From DATGYC01 sp035298385 (GTDB lineage Bacteria; Bacillota; Sulfobacillia; Symbiobacteriales; Symbiobacteriaceae), in the NCBI GenBank assembly GCA_035298385.1, contig DATGYC010000101.1, forward strand, positions 1-20,668: 20,668 bases of DNA, in the 5' to 3' direction. Below are positions 14,370 to 20,668 of this stretch, piece by piece (the first letter of the stretch is position 1; the number at the start of each line of letters is the position of its first letter). Position numbers and translations under genes: made by a program. The notes beneath the pieces were generated by a model. That model was given only the letters and a program-made list of their open reading frames with translations. It did not search any database and was not told where the DNA came from.

Positions 14370-15518
14370 GTGAAGACTCTGCTAGCCACAAGAATTCAGG
14401 TGCGCCGTGACGCCCGCTGGACCGTCGGGTTCGTCCTGCTCTTCTGCGTCATCCTGCAGGTGACGATTGGGCGCCTCATCCCGGTCGAATGGCTCTATCA
14501 CTATCGTGTCGACTATGAGTCCGTAAAGGGAAATATGGCCGCTGGGCTCCATGCGGCGATCGAGCGGATCGATGCTGAGATCCGGGCCAACCCCAACCAG
14601 GAGTACGTGATCCTGCTGGGCGACTCGGTCACCTACAGCGGCCCGGGCGGGCCGGAGCAGTCGATCGGCTACTACCTAGAGCAGTGGAGCCGGGGGGCAA
14701 CCGCCGAGGACCGTGCGGGGTTAGCTCCGCAGGAGGTTGCCCCCCGGAAGGACCAGGGGCGCCCGGTCAAGGTCTATAACCTGGCCGAGCCGGGCATGAT
14801 GGCCGGTGACATCTACACCGTCCTCCTCATGCTCCAGGAGAAGCAGATTCCGCTAAAGAAGGTCGCCCTCAACCTGATCTACGCCGGCTTCCCGGCGCGT
14901 GGACCGGGCCAGCCTTACTTCGGCTGGCTGGGCGAGGAGCTCCACCGCCTGGATCGCACCGCCTGGGCGAAGGCCGGTGGTCTGGAGAGTCAGCGGCCGG
15001 ACTGGACCAAGCGCTTCCGCCAGACCATCCTGAGTCCACTTAGCATCTGGGCGTACCGCGACGTGCTCCGCGCGCGCCTCCTCTCGCCGTTCGGCCTGGG
15101 CGCCGCCAAAGAGGTAACTGACGTCCGTCCCTGGACCGAGAAGCCGACGCTCAAGGAGCTGATGCGGCAGCCGCTCTACCAGACGGTCGTCGATCCCCGC
15201 CCGCTCGACCTGACGGATGCGAACCCGAACGTCTACCTCTGGAACCGAATGCTGGATCGCCTGCATGAAGCCGGCGCCGATGTCTTCGTCTACTTCAGCC
15301 CGGTCAACCAGGGGCTGATGGGCGAATGGACAAAGGATCCGGGTTACCAGGCGAACGTGAAGCAGATCGATGGGCTCTTTAGCCAAAAGCCGATTCGGTA
15401 CGTCAACTTAGAGTCCGGCTTCATGCCAGACTCGCTCTTCACGGACCACCTGCACCTGATCCCTGAGGGGTACCAGAGGCTCGCCGGGGCGATCGGCCAA
15501 GCATTCCTAAGCCACTAG
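14370..15518 (+). CDS. Membrane-anchored SGNH/GDSL-like protein (second paralogue, with in-frame repeat)
   Basis: A 382-residue paralogue of the preceding gene, with a basic N-terminus, a hydrophobic anchor at about residues 18-33, ILLGDSVTYSGPG (Ser86) and FTDHLHLIPEGY (Asp359, His362). The proposed role is the same: extracytoplasmic partner of the adjacent MBOAT acyltransferase. Residues 109-127, GATAEDRAGLAPQEVAPRK, are absent from the paralogue, where WGR joins directly to VQGRP; they are encoded by palindromic element copy 4. The start is uncertain: GTG at 14370 fits the frame but has no clear ribosome site, and nearby in-frame CTG or GTG codons up to 14400 are possible. The stop lies 15 bases before the MBOAT start, so the two are coupled. 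Confidence 0.83.
   Translation: MKTLLATRIQVRRDARWTVGFVLLFCVILQVTIGRLIPVEWLYHYRVDYESVKGNMAAGLHAAIERIDAEIRANPNQEYVILLGDSVTYSGPGGPEQSIGYYLEQWSRGATAEDRAGLAPQEVAPRKDQGRPVKVYNLAEPGMMAGDIYTVLLMLQEKQIPLKKVALNLIYAGFPARGPGQPYFGWLGEELHRLDRTAWAKAGGLESQRPDWTKRFRQTILSPLSIWAYRDVLRARLLSPFGLGAAKEVTDVRPWTEKPTLKELMRQPLYQTVVDPRPLDLTDANPNVYLWNRMLDRLHEAGADVFVYFSPVNQGLMGEWTKDPGYQANVKQIDGLFSQKPIRYVNLESGFMPDSLFTDHLHLIPEGYQRLAGAIGQAFLSH
14690..14747 (+). repeat. Palindromic element, copy 4 (inside second SGNH gene)
   Basis: Left arm CCGGGGGGCAACCGCC (14690-14705) pairs with GGAGGTTGCCCCCCGG (14732-14747) at 15 of 16 positions. The 26-base centre (GAGGAC ... GGGGTTAGC ... CCGCA) matches the family. Compared with copy 2, a T-A pair has become C-G through changes in both arms. 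It is read in the same frame as copies 2 and 3, giving EDRAGLAPQEVA. Confidence 0.92.
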
Positions 15519-15533
15519 GAGGGAGGGACCCAG

Positions 15534-16946
15534 ATGCTGTTTCACAGCCCCGAGTTTATCCTGCTCGTCCTTGCCACTCTGGCCCTCTACCTGGCGATGC
15601 CAAAGGCGCGCCTGGCGATCCTGGCGGTGGCCAACGCTCTCTTCTATGCGGTCTCTGGCTGGGAGTACCTGATCCTCTTCGTTGCGATGACCGCCATCAC
15701 CCACTACGCCGCCCTCCAAGTGGACAAGCCTTGGGCTCGGCTCGCCCTCTGGGGCGCCATCGTCGCCAATCTGGCAAACCTCTTCATCTTCAAGTACGCC
15801 GGCTTCGTGGCGACCAACGTCGCCCGGATGGCGGCGATCGGGATCGACCCGAAGCTCTGGCATCTGATCCTGCCAGCGGGCATCTCGTTCTACACCTTCC
15901 AGCACATCGCCTACGTGATCGACGTCCACAGAGGCGACTCGCCCAAGGCGAAGAGCCTGGTCGAGTTCTGGGTCTTCCTCTCCTTCTTCGCCCACCTGAT
16001 CGCGGGTCCGATCATGCGCGGCCGCGACTTCCTGCCCCAGATCCAGACGATTGAGGAGCGCCGCGTCACCGTGGAGCGCTTCCGGTACGGCCTCTACCTC
16101 TTCGCCCTCGGCATGGCCAAGAAGGTTCTGGTAGCAGACATGCTCTCGCCCCGCACCGACAACTTCTTCGTGGGCTGGGCTGCCCTCAACGGCATGGAGG
16201 CCTGGATTGCGGGCTGGCTCTTCGCCTTCCAGATCTACTTCGACTTCTCGGCCTACAGTGAGATGGCGCTGGGCATCGGCTATCTCTTTGACTTTGAGCT
16301 GACCGTTAACTTCAAGACGCCCTACCTCTCGCCGAACCCAACGGAGTTCTGGAAGCGGTGGCACATCACCCTCTCCTCCTGGATTCGGGACTTCATCTAC
16401 ATCCCGCTCGGCGGCAGCCGGAAGGGCGAGGGGCGCGCCTATCTCAACCTGGTGCTCGCCATGGCGATCTCGGGACTTTGGCACGGCGCCGCCTGGACCT
16501 TCATCGCCTGGGGCATCTTCCATGGGCTGCTCTCGGCGGGGCACAAGCTCTGGGTCCGGTACGTGGTGAAGCCGCTCCCCTGGTGGCCGAAGGGCTGGGG
16601 GATGCGCTGGCTCTCGATCTTCTTGATGTTCCAGGCGACGACGATCGGCTGGATCTTCTTCCGGGCGGACGGGATGACCTCGGCCATGGCTCTGATCAAG
16701 AAGATGTTCCAGCCGTCCAGCTTCCAGGTCACGCCCCTGGCGACCAAGTACCTGCCGATCATCCTCGTCCTGGCGGTGCTCCACTGGATCGAGTACGCCC
16801 TGCGGGCTCGCGGTGAGGCGGTCGCCGAGGGGTGGCGCCGGTGGGTGCCGACCCCGTTGCGGGCGCTGGCCTACACAGCGGTGGGCGCCCTGCTCCTGAT
16901 CATGACGAACATCGACCAGTCGACGTTTATCTACTTCCGGTTCTAG
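15534..16946 (+). CDS. MBOAT family O-acyltransferase (AlgI/DltB-like)
   Basis: A 470-residue polytopic membrane protein of the MBOAT family, which passes an acyl group (usually acetyl) across the membrane to an extracytoplasmic polymer. Recognisable blocks: LPAGISFYTFQHIAYVIDVH at 113-132, GPIMRGRDFLPQI at 158-170, FQIYFDFSAYSEMALG at 232-247, FWKRWHITLSSWIRDFIYIPLGG at 272-294, and the catalytic-type SGLWHGAAWTFI with His317. About ten hydrophobic segments are visible. GGAGGGAGGG overlaps the stop of the upstream SGNH gene and precedes the ATG at 15534, so the pair is coupled. MBOAT plus SGNH is the arrangement of alginate (AlgI with AlgJ/AlgX), peptidoglycan (PatA/PatB) and DltB/DltD systems. 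Which polymer is modified is not shown. Confidence 0.93.
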   Translation: MLFHSPEFILLVLATLALYLAMPKARLAILAVANALFYAVSGWEYLILFVAMTAITHYAALQVDKPWARLALWGAIVANLANLFIFKYAGFVATNVARMAAIGIDPKLWHLILPAGISFYTFQHIAYVIDVHRGDSPKAKSLVEFWVFLSFFAHLIAGPIMRGRDFLPQIQTIEERRVTVERFRYGLYLFALGMAKKVLVADMLSPRTDNFFVGWAALNGMEAWIAGWLFAFQIYFDFSAYSEMALGIGYLFDFELTVNFKTPYLSPNPTEFWKRWHITLSSWIRDFIYIPLGGSRKGEGRAYLNLVLAMAISGLWHGAAWTFIAWGIFHGLLSAGHKLWVRYVVKPLPWWPKGWGMRWLSIFLMFQATTIGWIFFRADGMTSAMALIKKMFQPSSFQVTPLATKYLPIILVLAVLHWIEYALRARGEAVAEGWRRWVPTPLRALAYTAVGALLLIMTNIDQSTFIYFRF

Positions 16947-16961
16947 TTGGGACGTGTCTAC

Positions 16962-16994
16962 AAAAACGAGGGGCGCCCCCTGCAGGGCGCCCCT
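16962..16994 (-). terminator. Terminator of the fumarase operon (between convergent genes)
   Basis: A 10-bp stem, AGGGGCGCCC (16969-16978) with its complement (16985-16994), has a 6-base loop. On the minus strand it is followed by CGTTTTTG, a good T-run. On the plus strand the tail is TCCCTATG, so it would serve the convergent MBOAT gene less well. It lies 15 bases past the fumarase beta-subunit stop. Confidence 0.85.
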
Positions 16995-17009
16995 TCCCTA
17001 TGTGTTCGC

Positions 17010-17603
17010 TTACTCGCCAGCCTCCGGCTTCTTCGGCTGCACCATCGCATCCGACTTGACCCACTGGGACTGGCCCTGGTAGTACTGGTCACCGCCGCTC
17101 GCATCATGGATGCAGATCGTCGGGAAATCCTTGACCACCAGGCGCCGGATCGCCTCGGCGCCCAGGTCCTCATAGGCGATCACCTCGGCCGCCTCGATCG
17201 TGCGGGCGAGGAGCGCACCGGCGCCACCGGTCGAGACCAGGTAGAGCGAGCCGAACTTCACCAGCGCCGCCTTCACCTCATCGCCGCGGTAGCCCTTGCC
17301 GATCACGGCCTTGACGCCCCGGCTGAGCATCTCCGGCGTGAACTTGTCCATCCGGTACGAGGTGGTCGGGCCGGCCGAACCGATCACCTGGCCCTCCTTG
17401 GGCGGGGTCGGGCCGACGTAGTAGATCACGGCGCCCTCAGGGTTGAAGGCCAGGGTCTTACCCGCCGCCAGATCCTCAACCATCCGCTTGTGGGCCGCAT
17501 CGCGAGCCGTGTAGATCTCACCGGAGAGATAGACCTCGTCGCCAGCCTTGACCGTCGCAACCTGCTCGGGCGTGAGCGGCGTCGTCAGATAGACCTTAGC
17601 CAT
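17010..17603 (-). CDS. Class I fumarate hydratase, beta subunit
   Basis: The 197-residue beta (C-terminal) subunit of the oxygen-sensitive iron-sulfur fumarase/L(+)-tartrate dehydratase family, which interconverts fumarate and malate with its alpha partner. Landmarks: GDEVYLSGEIYTARDAAHKRM at 21-41, YYVGPTPP at 61-68, GSAGPTTSYRMDKF at 75-88, GVKAVIGKG and STGGAGALLARTI. The ATG at 17603 shares a base with the alpha-subunit stop (TAATG), so translation is coupled; AAGGAGG inside the end of the alpha gene is the likely ribosome site. Tartrate dehydratase uses the same fold, but the neighbouring genes show no tartrate context, so fumarase is preferred. Confidence 0.93.
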   Translation of the reverse strand: MAKVYLTTPLTPEQVATVKAGDEVYLSGEIYTARDAAHKRMVEDLAAGKTLAFNPEGAVIYYVGPTPPKEGQVIGSAGPTTSYRMDKFTPEMLSRGVKAVIGKGYRGDEVKAALVKFGSLYLVSTGGAGALLARTIEAAEVIAYEDLGAEAIRRLVVKDFPTICIHDASGGDQYYQGQSQWVKSDAMVQPKKPEAGE

Positions 17604-18445
17604 TAGAGGAGAGCCTCCTTGTGGCGGTGCGAGTGGCACTCAATGTTGACCGCGACGGGCAGGGCGGTAATATGGCAGCCAAACGCCTCGATATGGACGC
17701 CGAAGGCGGTCTGAGTACCGCCAAGGCCCATCGGGCCGACGCCCAGCTTGTTGATCTCCGCCATCAGTTCCTGCTCACGGGCCGCCCACTCCGGGTCCGG
17801 GTTGGGGGCGCCCGTGTGGCGCAGGAGCGACTTCTTCGCCAGCATGGCCACCTTGTCAAAGTTGCCGCCAATGCCGACGCCGACGAGCAGCGGCGGGCAG
17901 GCGTTCGGACCGGCCGCAGCGACCGTCTCGACGATGAACTTCTTGGCGCCCTCCCAGCCAGCCGACGGGGGGAGCATCTTGAGCTGGCTCATGTTCTCCG
18001 AGCCGCCGCCCTTGCAGTCAACGATGATCTTGACCTTGTCGCCAGGGACGATCTCCGTGTAGATCATCGCTGGGGTGTTGTCCTTGGTGTTGACCCGCTT
18101 GATCGGGTCGTTCAGCATCGACATCCGGAGGTAGCCTTCCTTGTAGCCCTTGGCCACGCCGGCGTTGATCGCCTCGTTCAGGGCGCCACCCACCAGGTGA
18201 ACCTCCTGACCGACCTCAACGAAGATGAGGGCGACGCCGGTATCCTGGCACATCGGGACACGCTCGGTCTCTGCGATCGTGTAGTTCTCCTGAATCTGGC
18301 ACATGACGGCCTGGCCGACGGGCGCCTCCTCAAGCGAGATCAGAAGGCCAAGCGCTTGCTTGACATCATCCGACAGCTTGTAGTTGGCTTCTTGGACGAG
18401 GCGGGCAATGGTTTCAGTGATCTGGTCGACGTGCAGTTCCCGCAA
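17603..18445 (-). CDS. Class I fumarate hydratase, alpha subunit
   Basis: The 280-residue alpha subunit carrying the [4Fe-4S] cluster. Candidate cluster cysteines are Cys66 in VPMCQDTG, Cys183 in NACPPLLVGVGIGGNFDK and Cys270 in NIECHSHR; their spacing is close to that of the single-chain class I enzymes. Also present: GGGSENMSQLKMLPPSAG at 146-163 and GPMGLGGTQTAFGVHIE at 237-253. The frame is open far upstream, but the start is placed at TTG 18445 because AAGGAGGG lies a few bases before it and family homology begins there (RELHVDQITETIARL). It follows the MaoC-like gene after 107 bases with no clear terminator, so the three genes are probably cotranscribed. Confidence 0.93.
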   Translation of the reverse strand: MRELHVDQITETIARLVQEANYKLSDDVKQALGLLISLEEAPVGQAVMCQIQENYTIAETERVPMCQDTGVALIFVEVGQEVHLVGGALNEAINAGVAKGYKEGYLRMSMLNDPIKRVNTKDNTPAMIYTEIVPGDKVKIIVDCKGGGSENMSQLKMLPPSAGWEGAKKFIVETVAAAGPNACPPLLVGVGIGGNFDKVAMLAKKSLLRHTGAPNPDPEWAAREQELMAEINKLGVGPMGLGGTQTAFGVHIEAFGCHITALPVAVNIECHSHRHKEALL

Positions 18446-18552
18446 GGTGGGACCCTCCTTGGATGGGAGAATGGGACCGGGAGAAGCGTGGCCTCTAGGC
18501 GGAGCCGGACGTTGGGGCAGGGGCCTATGGGCAGCGGAGTCCGAGCGGCTCC

Positions 18553-19026
18553 CTAGAAGGTCTCGTAGGCGTGCGGCACGATCGGGCGGGGTGCCTCCGG
18601 CGGCTCCACCGTCAGTTCGCCCTCCAGGACAGCCTGACCGGTCTGATCGACCTGGCGGTACTGGAGCACGACCTGGTTCTGGGGCGCCCGGATCTCCGTG
18701 ATCGCCATCTCGGCAGTGATCTGGTCGCCCACCCGGGGCGCCTTCAGCAGCCGATAGCTGTGGGCGAGGGTCAGCGAGCCCGGCCCGGGCAGAGCCGAGG
18801 CGACGGCGCCCATCGCAAAGCCGGCCAGCATGTTGGCCGGAACGATCGGAGACTCCCACTTCGTCCGTCCGGCCCAGTGGGTGTCGACGTAGAGCGGGTT
18901 CAGATCCCCGGCCAGCGACATGTACTGGAGGACGTCCTGCTTGGTGATCGTACGGGTGAACGAGGCGCGCTCGCCGACCGTCAACTCCGCAATGGTCCGG
19001 CCAATCTCGGTTCGGAATAGGCTCAT
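18553..19026 (-). CDS. MaoC/hotdog-fold protein, atypical active site
   Basis: A 157-residue single hotdog domain of the MaoC (R-specific enoyl-CoA hydratase) family. The key segment reads QYMSLAGDLNPLYVDTHWAG and continues SPIVPANMLAGF. In active R-hydratases such as PhaJ the motif is D-x-NPxHxD, with HGML later. Here the Asp is kept (GDLNP), but the catalytic His position is Tyr (NPLYVD) and HGML is PANML. It may therefore be a thioesterase, a binding protein or a hydratase with altered chemistry. The start is set at the ATG at 19026, where family similarity begins; the ribosome site (GGGGG then GGTTGG) is weak. It is first in the operon with fumarase, downstream of a clear extended -10 promoter. 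Confidence 0.85.
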   Translation of the reverse strand: MSLFRTEIGRTIAELTVGERASFTRTITKQDVLQYMSLAGDLNPLYVDTHWAGRTKWESPIVPANMLAGFAMGAVASALPGPGSLTLAHSYRLLKAPRVGDQITAEMAITEIRAPQNQVVLQYRQVDQTGQAVLEGELTVEPPEAPRPIVPHAYETF

Positions 19027-19098
19027 CCAACCGACCCCCTGTGCCTGAAGATCGAGGCGGGAGAGGCCCGCCGCGAGCCCCCTGCCGCATTCGCCCCA

Positions 19099-19107
19099 AT
19101 TATAACA
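19099..19107 (-). promoter_or_regulatory. Extended -10 promoter of the maoC-like/fumarase operon
   Basis: The minus strand reads TGTTATAAT, an exact TATAAT with the TGn extension, in an AT-rich patch between the ftsH terminator and the MaoC-like gene. No standard -35 is visible at 17 bases. The leader to 19026 would be about 65 bases. Just upstream lie the small palindrome GGTTTGAAACC (19124-19134) and the hairpin CCCGAA/TTCGGG (19133-19149), which could be regulator sites. Confidence 0.65.
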
Positions 19108-19159
19108 CACAATGTGAATAATAGGTTTGAAACCCGAAAGAGATTCGGGGCGCGCGTCC

Positions 19160-19196
19160 GATAGAAAGCGGGTCAGGATACGCTCCTGACCCGCTT
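19160..19196 (-). terminator. Rho-independent terminator of ftsH
   Basis: A perfect 13-bp stem, AAGCGGGTCAGGA (19166-19178) with TCCTGACCCGCTT (19184-19196), has a 5-base loop. In the minus-strand direction it ends in CTTTCTAT. It starts three bases after the ftsH stop. Confidence 0.9.
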
Positions 19197-19198
19197 CG

Positions 19199-20668
19199 TT
19201 ATGACGAGGAAGCTAGAACGTTTTGGAGCTCCTCTCCCTCCAGCGACTCTTGCGCTAGCAGGCGCTCGGTTAGGCGCTCTAGGGCGCCCCGGTTCGCCTC
19301 AAGGATCCCCCTGGCCCGCCCGTGCGCCCGCTCGACCAACTGCTTCACCTGGCCATCTACCTGGCGAATCGTCCGCTCGGCGGTCGGGAGGCCACTCTCG
19401 CCACCAAACAAGACCGGCCCCAGGGCGGACATCCCCCACTCGGCGACCATCCGGCGGGCGATCTTGGTCGCCTGCTCCAGGTCGTCTGCGGCACCGGTCG
19501 ATCCCTCGCCCCAGATCAGCTCCTCCGCCGCCCTACCGCCCAGATGAACGGCGAGCCGGTCGAGCAGGTGCGCCTCGGTGTAGAGCATCCGATCCTCCTG
19601 CGGCTGGAACAAGGTATAGCCGTGGCGGCGCCCGCGCGGCAGGAGGGAGATCTTGGCGACCGGATCGGCGCCCGGCAAGTGATGGGCAATGAGTGCGTGC
19701 CCCGCCTCATGAACGGCGATCCGCTCCCGCTCCAGCGAGCTGACCGCCACCTGGCGCTGCGGCCCACCGGTCACGACCCGCTCATAGGCCTGCAGGAGCT
19801 GGCTCATCCCGATCGCCTCGTGGCGATGGCGGGCGGTCAGCAGGGCGGCCTCGTTGAGCAGGTTGGCCAGATCGGCGCCCGTAAAGCCGACGGTCAGGGC
19901 GGCGACCCGGCTCAGATCGGCATCGGGCGCCAGGGGCTTCTGGCGGGCATGGACCTGCAGGATCGCCTCCCGCCCCCGCCGATCGGGCGGGTCGACGATG
20001 ATTTGGCGGTCAAAACGGCCCGGCCGCAGGATGGCCGGGTCTAGCGTATCGATCCGGTTCGTGGCGGCCATCACGATGATCCCGCCATCGGTGGCGAAGC
20101 CGTCCATCTCAACCAGGAGCTGGTTAAGCGTCTGCTCCCGCTCCTCCACCCCGCCCCCAGCGCTCTGCCCGCGCCGCCGGGCGACGGCGTCGATCTCATC
20201 GATGAAGATGACACAGGGCGCCGAGCGTCGGGCCTTGGTGAAAAGGTCGCGCACACGGGAGGCACCTACCCCGGCGAAGATCTCGACGAAGTCGGAGCCG
20301 GCCGCACTGAAGAAGGAGACCCCAGCCTCCCCGGCCACGGCCTTGGCGAGCAGCGTCTTGCCGGTCCCCGGCGGCCCGGAGAGGATGATGCCGCGCGGGA
20401 TCCGGGCGCCCAACTCCTCATAGCGGGCCGGGTGGCGGAGGAAGTCGATCACCTCGGCTAGCTCTTCCTTCACCTCGGCCAGACCGGCCACATCCTCAAG
20501 CGTGACCGACCGCTCGCCCGGCTGGACCAACTGGGCCTGGCTCTGCCCGAAGGAGAAGGCCTGGCCAGCGCTATCTTCACCGCCAGGCTGGGCGAAGAGC
20601 CAGAGCAGAACGCCCAGGAGCAAGATGGGCAGGAGGAAGGTGAAGAGGACGGCTGTCGCCTTCGTGGA
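19199..20668 (-). CDS. ftsH: ATP-dependent zinc metalloprotease FtsH (5' end cut by window)
   Basis: Membrane-bound AAA+ protease that degrades misassembled membrane and selected soluble proteins. The frame is open to the right edge, so the first transmembrane helix and extracytoplasmic part are missing; the visible sequence begins in the second membrane helix (FTFLLPILLLGVLLWLF). Numbering from the first complete codon in the window: Walker A GPPGTGKT at about 98-105, pore region FVEIFAGVGASRVRDLF (usually FVEMFVGVGASRVRDLF), Walker B VIFIDEIDA at about 153-161, second region of homology ATNRIDTLDPAILRPGRFDR at about 202-221, and zinc site HEAGH at about 320-324 with the third ligand in TGAADDLEQAT. 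The end (EELQNVLASSS) is followed directly by a strong terminator, so it is the last gene of its unit. Confidence 0.96.
   Translation of the reverse strand, partial: STKATAVLFTFLLPILLLGVLLWLFAQPGGEDSAGQAFSFGQSQAQLVQPGERSVTLEDVAGLAEVKEELAEVIDFLRHPARYEELGARIPRGIILSGPPGTGKTLLAKAVAGEAGVSFFSAAGSDFVEIFAGVGASRVRDLFTKARRSAPCVIFIDEIDAVARRRGQSAGGGVEEREQTLNQLLVEMDGFATDGGIIVMAATNRIDTLDPAILRPGRFDRQIIVDPPDRRGREAILQVHARQKPLAPDADLSRVAALTVGFTGADLANLLNEAALLTARHRHEAIGMSQLLQAYERVVTGGPQRQVAVSSLERERIAVHEAGHALIAHHLPGADPVAKISLLPRGRRHGYTLFQPQEDRMLYTEAHLLDRLAVHLGGRAAEELIWGEGSTGAADDLEQATKIARRMVAEWGMSALGPVLFGGESGLPTAERTIRQVDGQVKQLVERAHGRARGILEANRGALERLTERLLAQESLEGEELQNVLASSS

Noticed and set aside
10427..14747. The in-gene palindromes as a self-splicing intron or intein
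   Set aside because: At 57-58 bases they are far too short for any known intron or intein, they lack splicing motifs, and the frame is open through them. Removal by an unknown RNA process cannot be excluded from DNA alone.
17603..19099. A 498-codon frame extending fumarase alpha upstream through the MaoC-like gene
   Set aside because: The part before 18445 has no fumarase similarity and overlaps the MaoC-like gene in another frame; a strong ribosome site supports the TTG start at 18445.

Overview
The window is dense, high-GC bacterial DNA with strong GGAGG-type ribosome sites, several TTG and GTG starts, and candidate promoters of extended -10 type (TGn plus a TATAAT-like hexamer). Two-subunit class I fumarase, SucCD, FtsH, a GH57-GT4 fusion and a nucleotidyltransferase-phosphomutase fusion together suggest a high-GC, thermophile-like Firmicutes lineage, perhaps near Symbiobacterium. 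That placement is an inference; there is no rRNA to test it.

Left part, minus strand, read right to left. A six-gene block starts at about 9694: a fused sugar-1-phosphate nucleotidyltransferase/phosphomutase-like protein, a complete phosphohexomutase, a small DUF4912-like protein, an 889-residue fusion of a GH57 branching-enzyme domain with a GT4 glycosyltransferase domain, and two small overlapping genes of unknown function. An intrinsic terminator follows, then sucC and sucD (succinyl-CoA ligase), the latter cut by the window edge. A GH15 glucoamylase-type gene is divergent from the block at 10032. Synthesis, branching and breakdown of an alpha-glucan (glycogen-like) therefore appear to be encoded from one divergent region.

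Middle, plus strand. After GH15 come a small membrane-anchored protein, two tandem paralogous membrane-anchored SGNH/GDSL-type proteins, and an MBOAT acyltransferase of the AlgI/DltB family. The last three look like a surface-polymer O-acylation module.

Right part, minus strand. ftsH (N-terminus off the window) ends in a strong terminator. An extended -10 promoter then leads into a MaoC-fold gene and the alpha and beta subunits of class I fumarase, which end in a terminator facing the MBOAT gene.

The most notable feature is a family of about 55-58 bp palindromic elements with four copies here: one in the sucC leader, two in tandem inside the GH15 gene and one inside the second SGNH gene. The coding copies are in frame, are read in the same frame, and add about 19 residues each (pattern GAxxEDxAxLAPQExAxR). 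The neighbouring SGNH paralogue lacks the 19 residues at the aligned position. The paired arms vary together between copies, so the hairpin itself seems to be maintained. This resembles in principle the protein-inserted palindromic elements of Rickettsia, but the sequence is not one I recognise.
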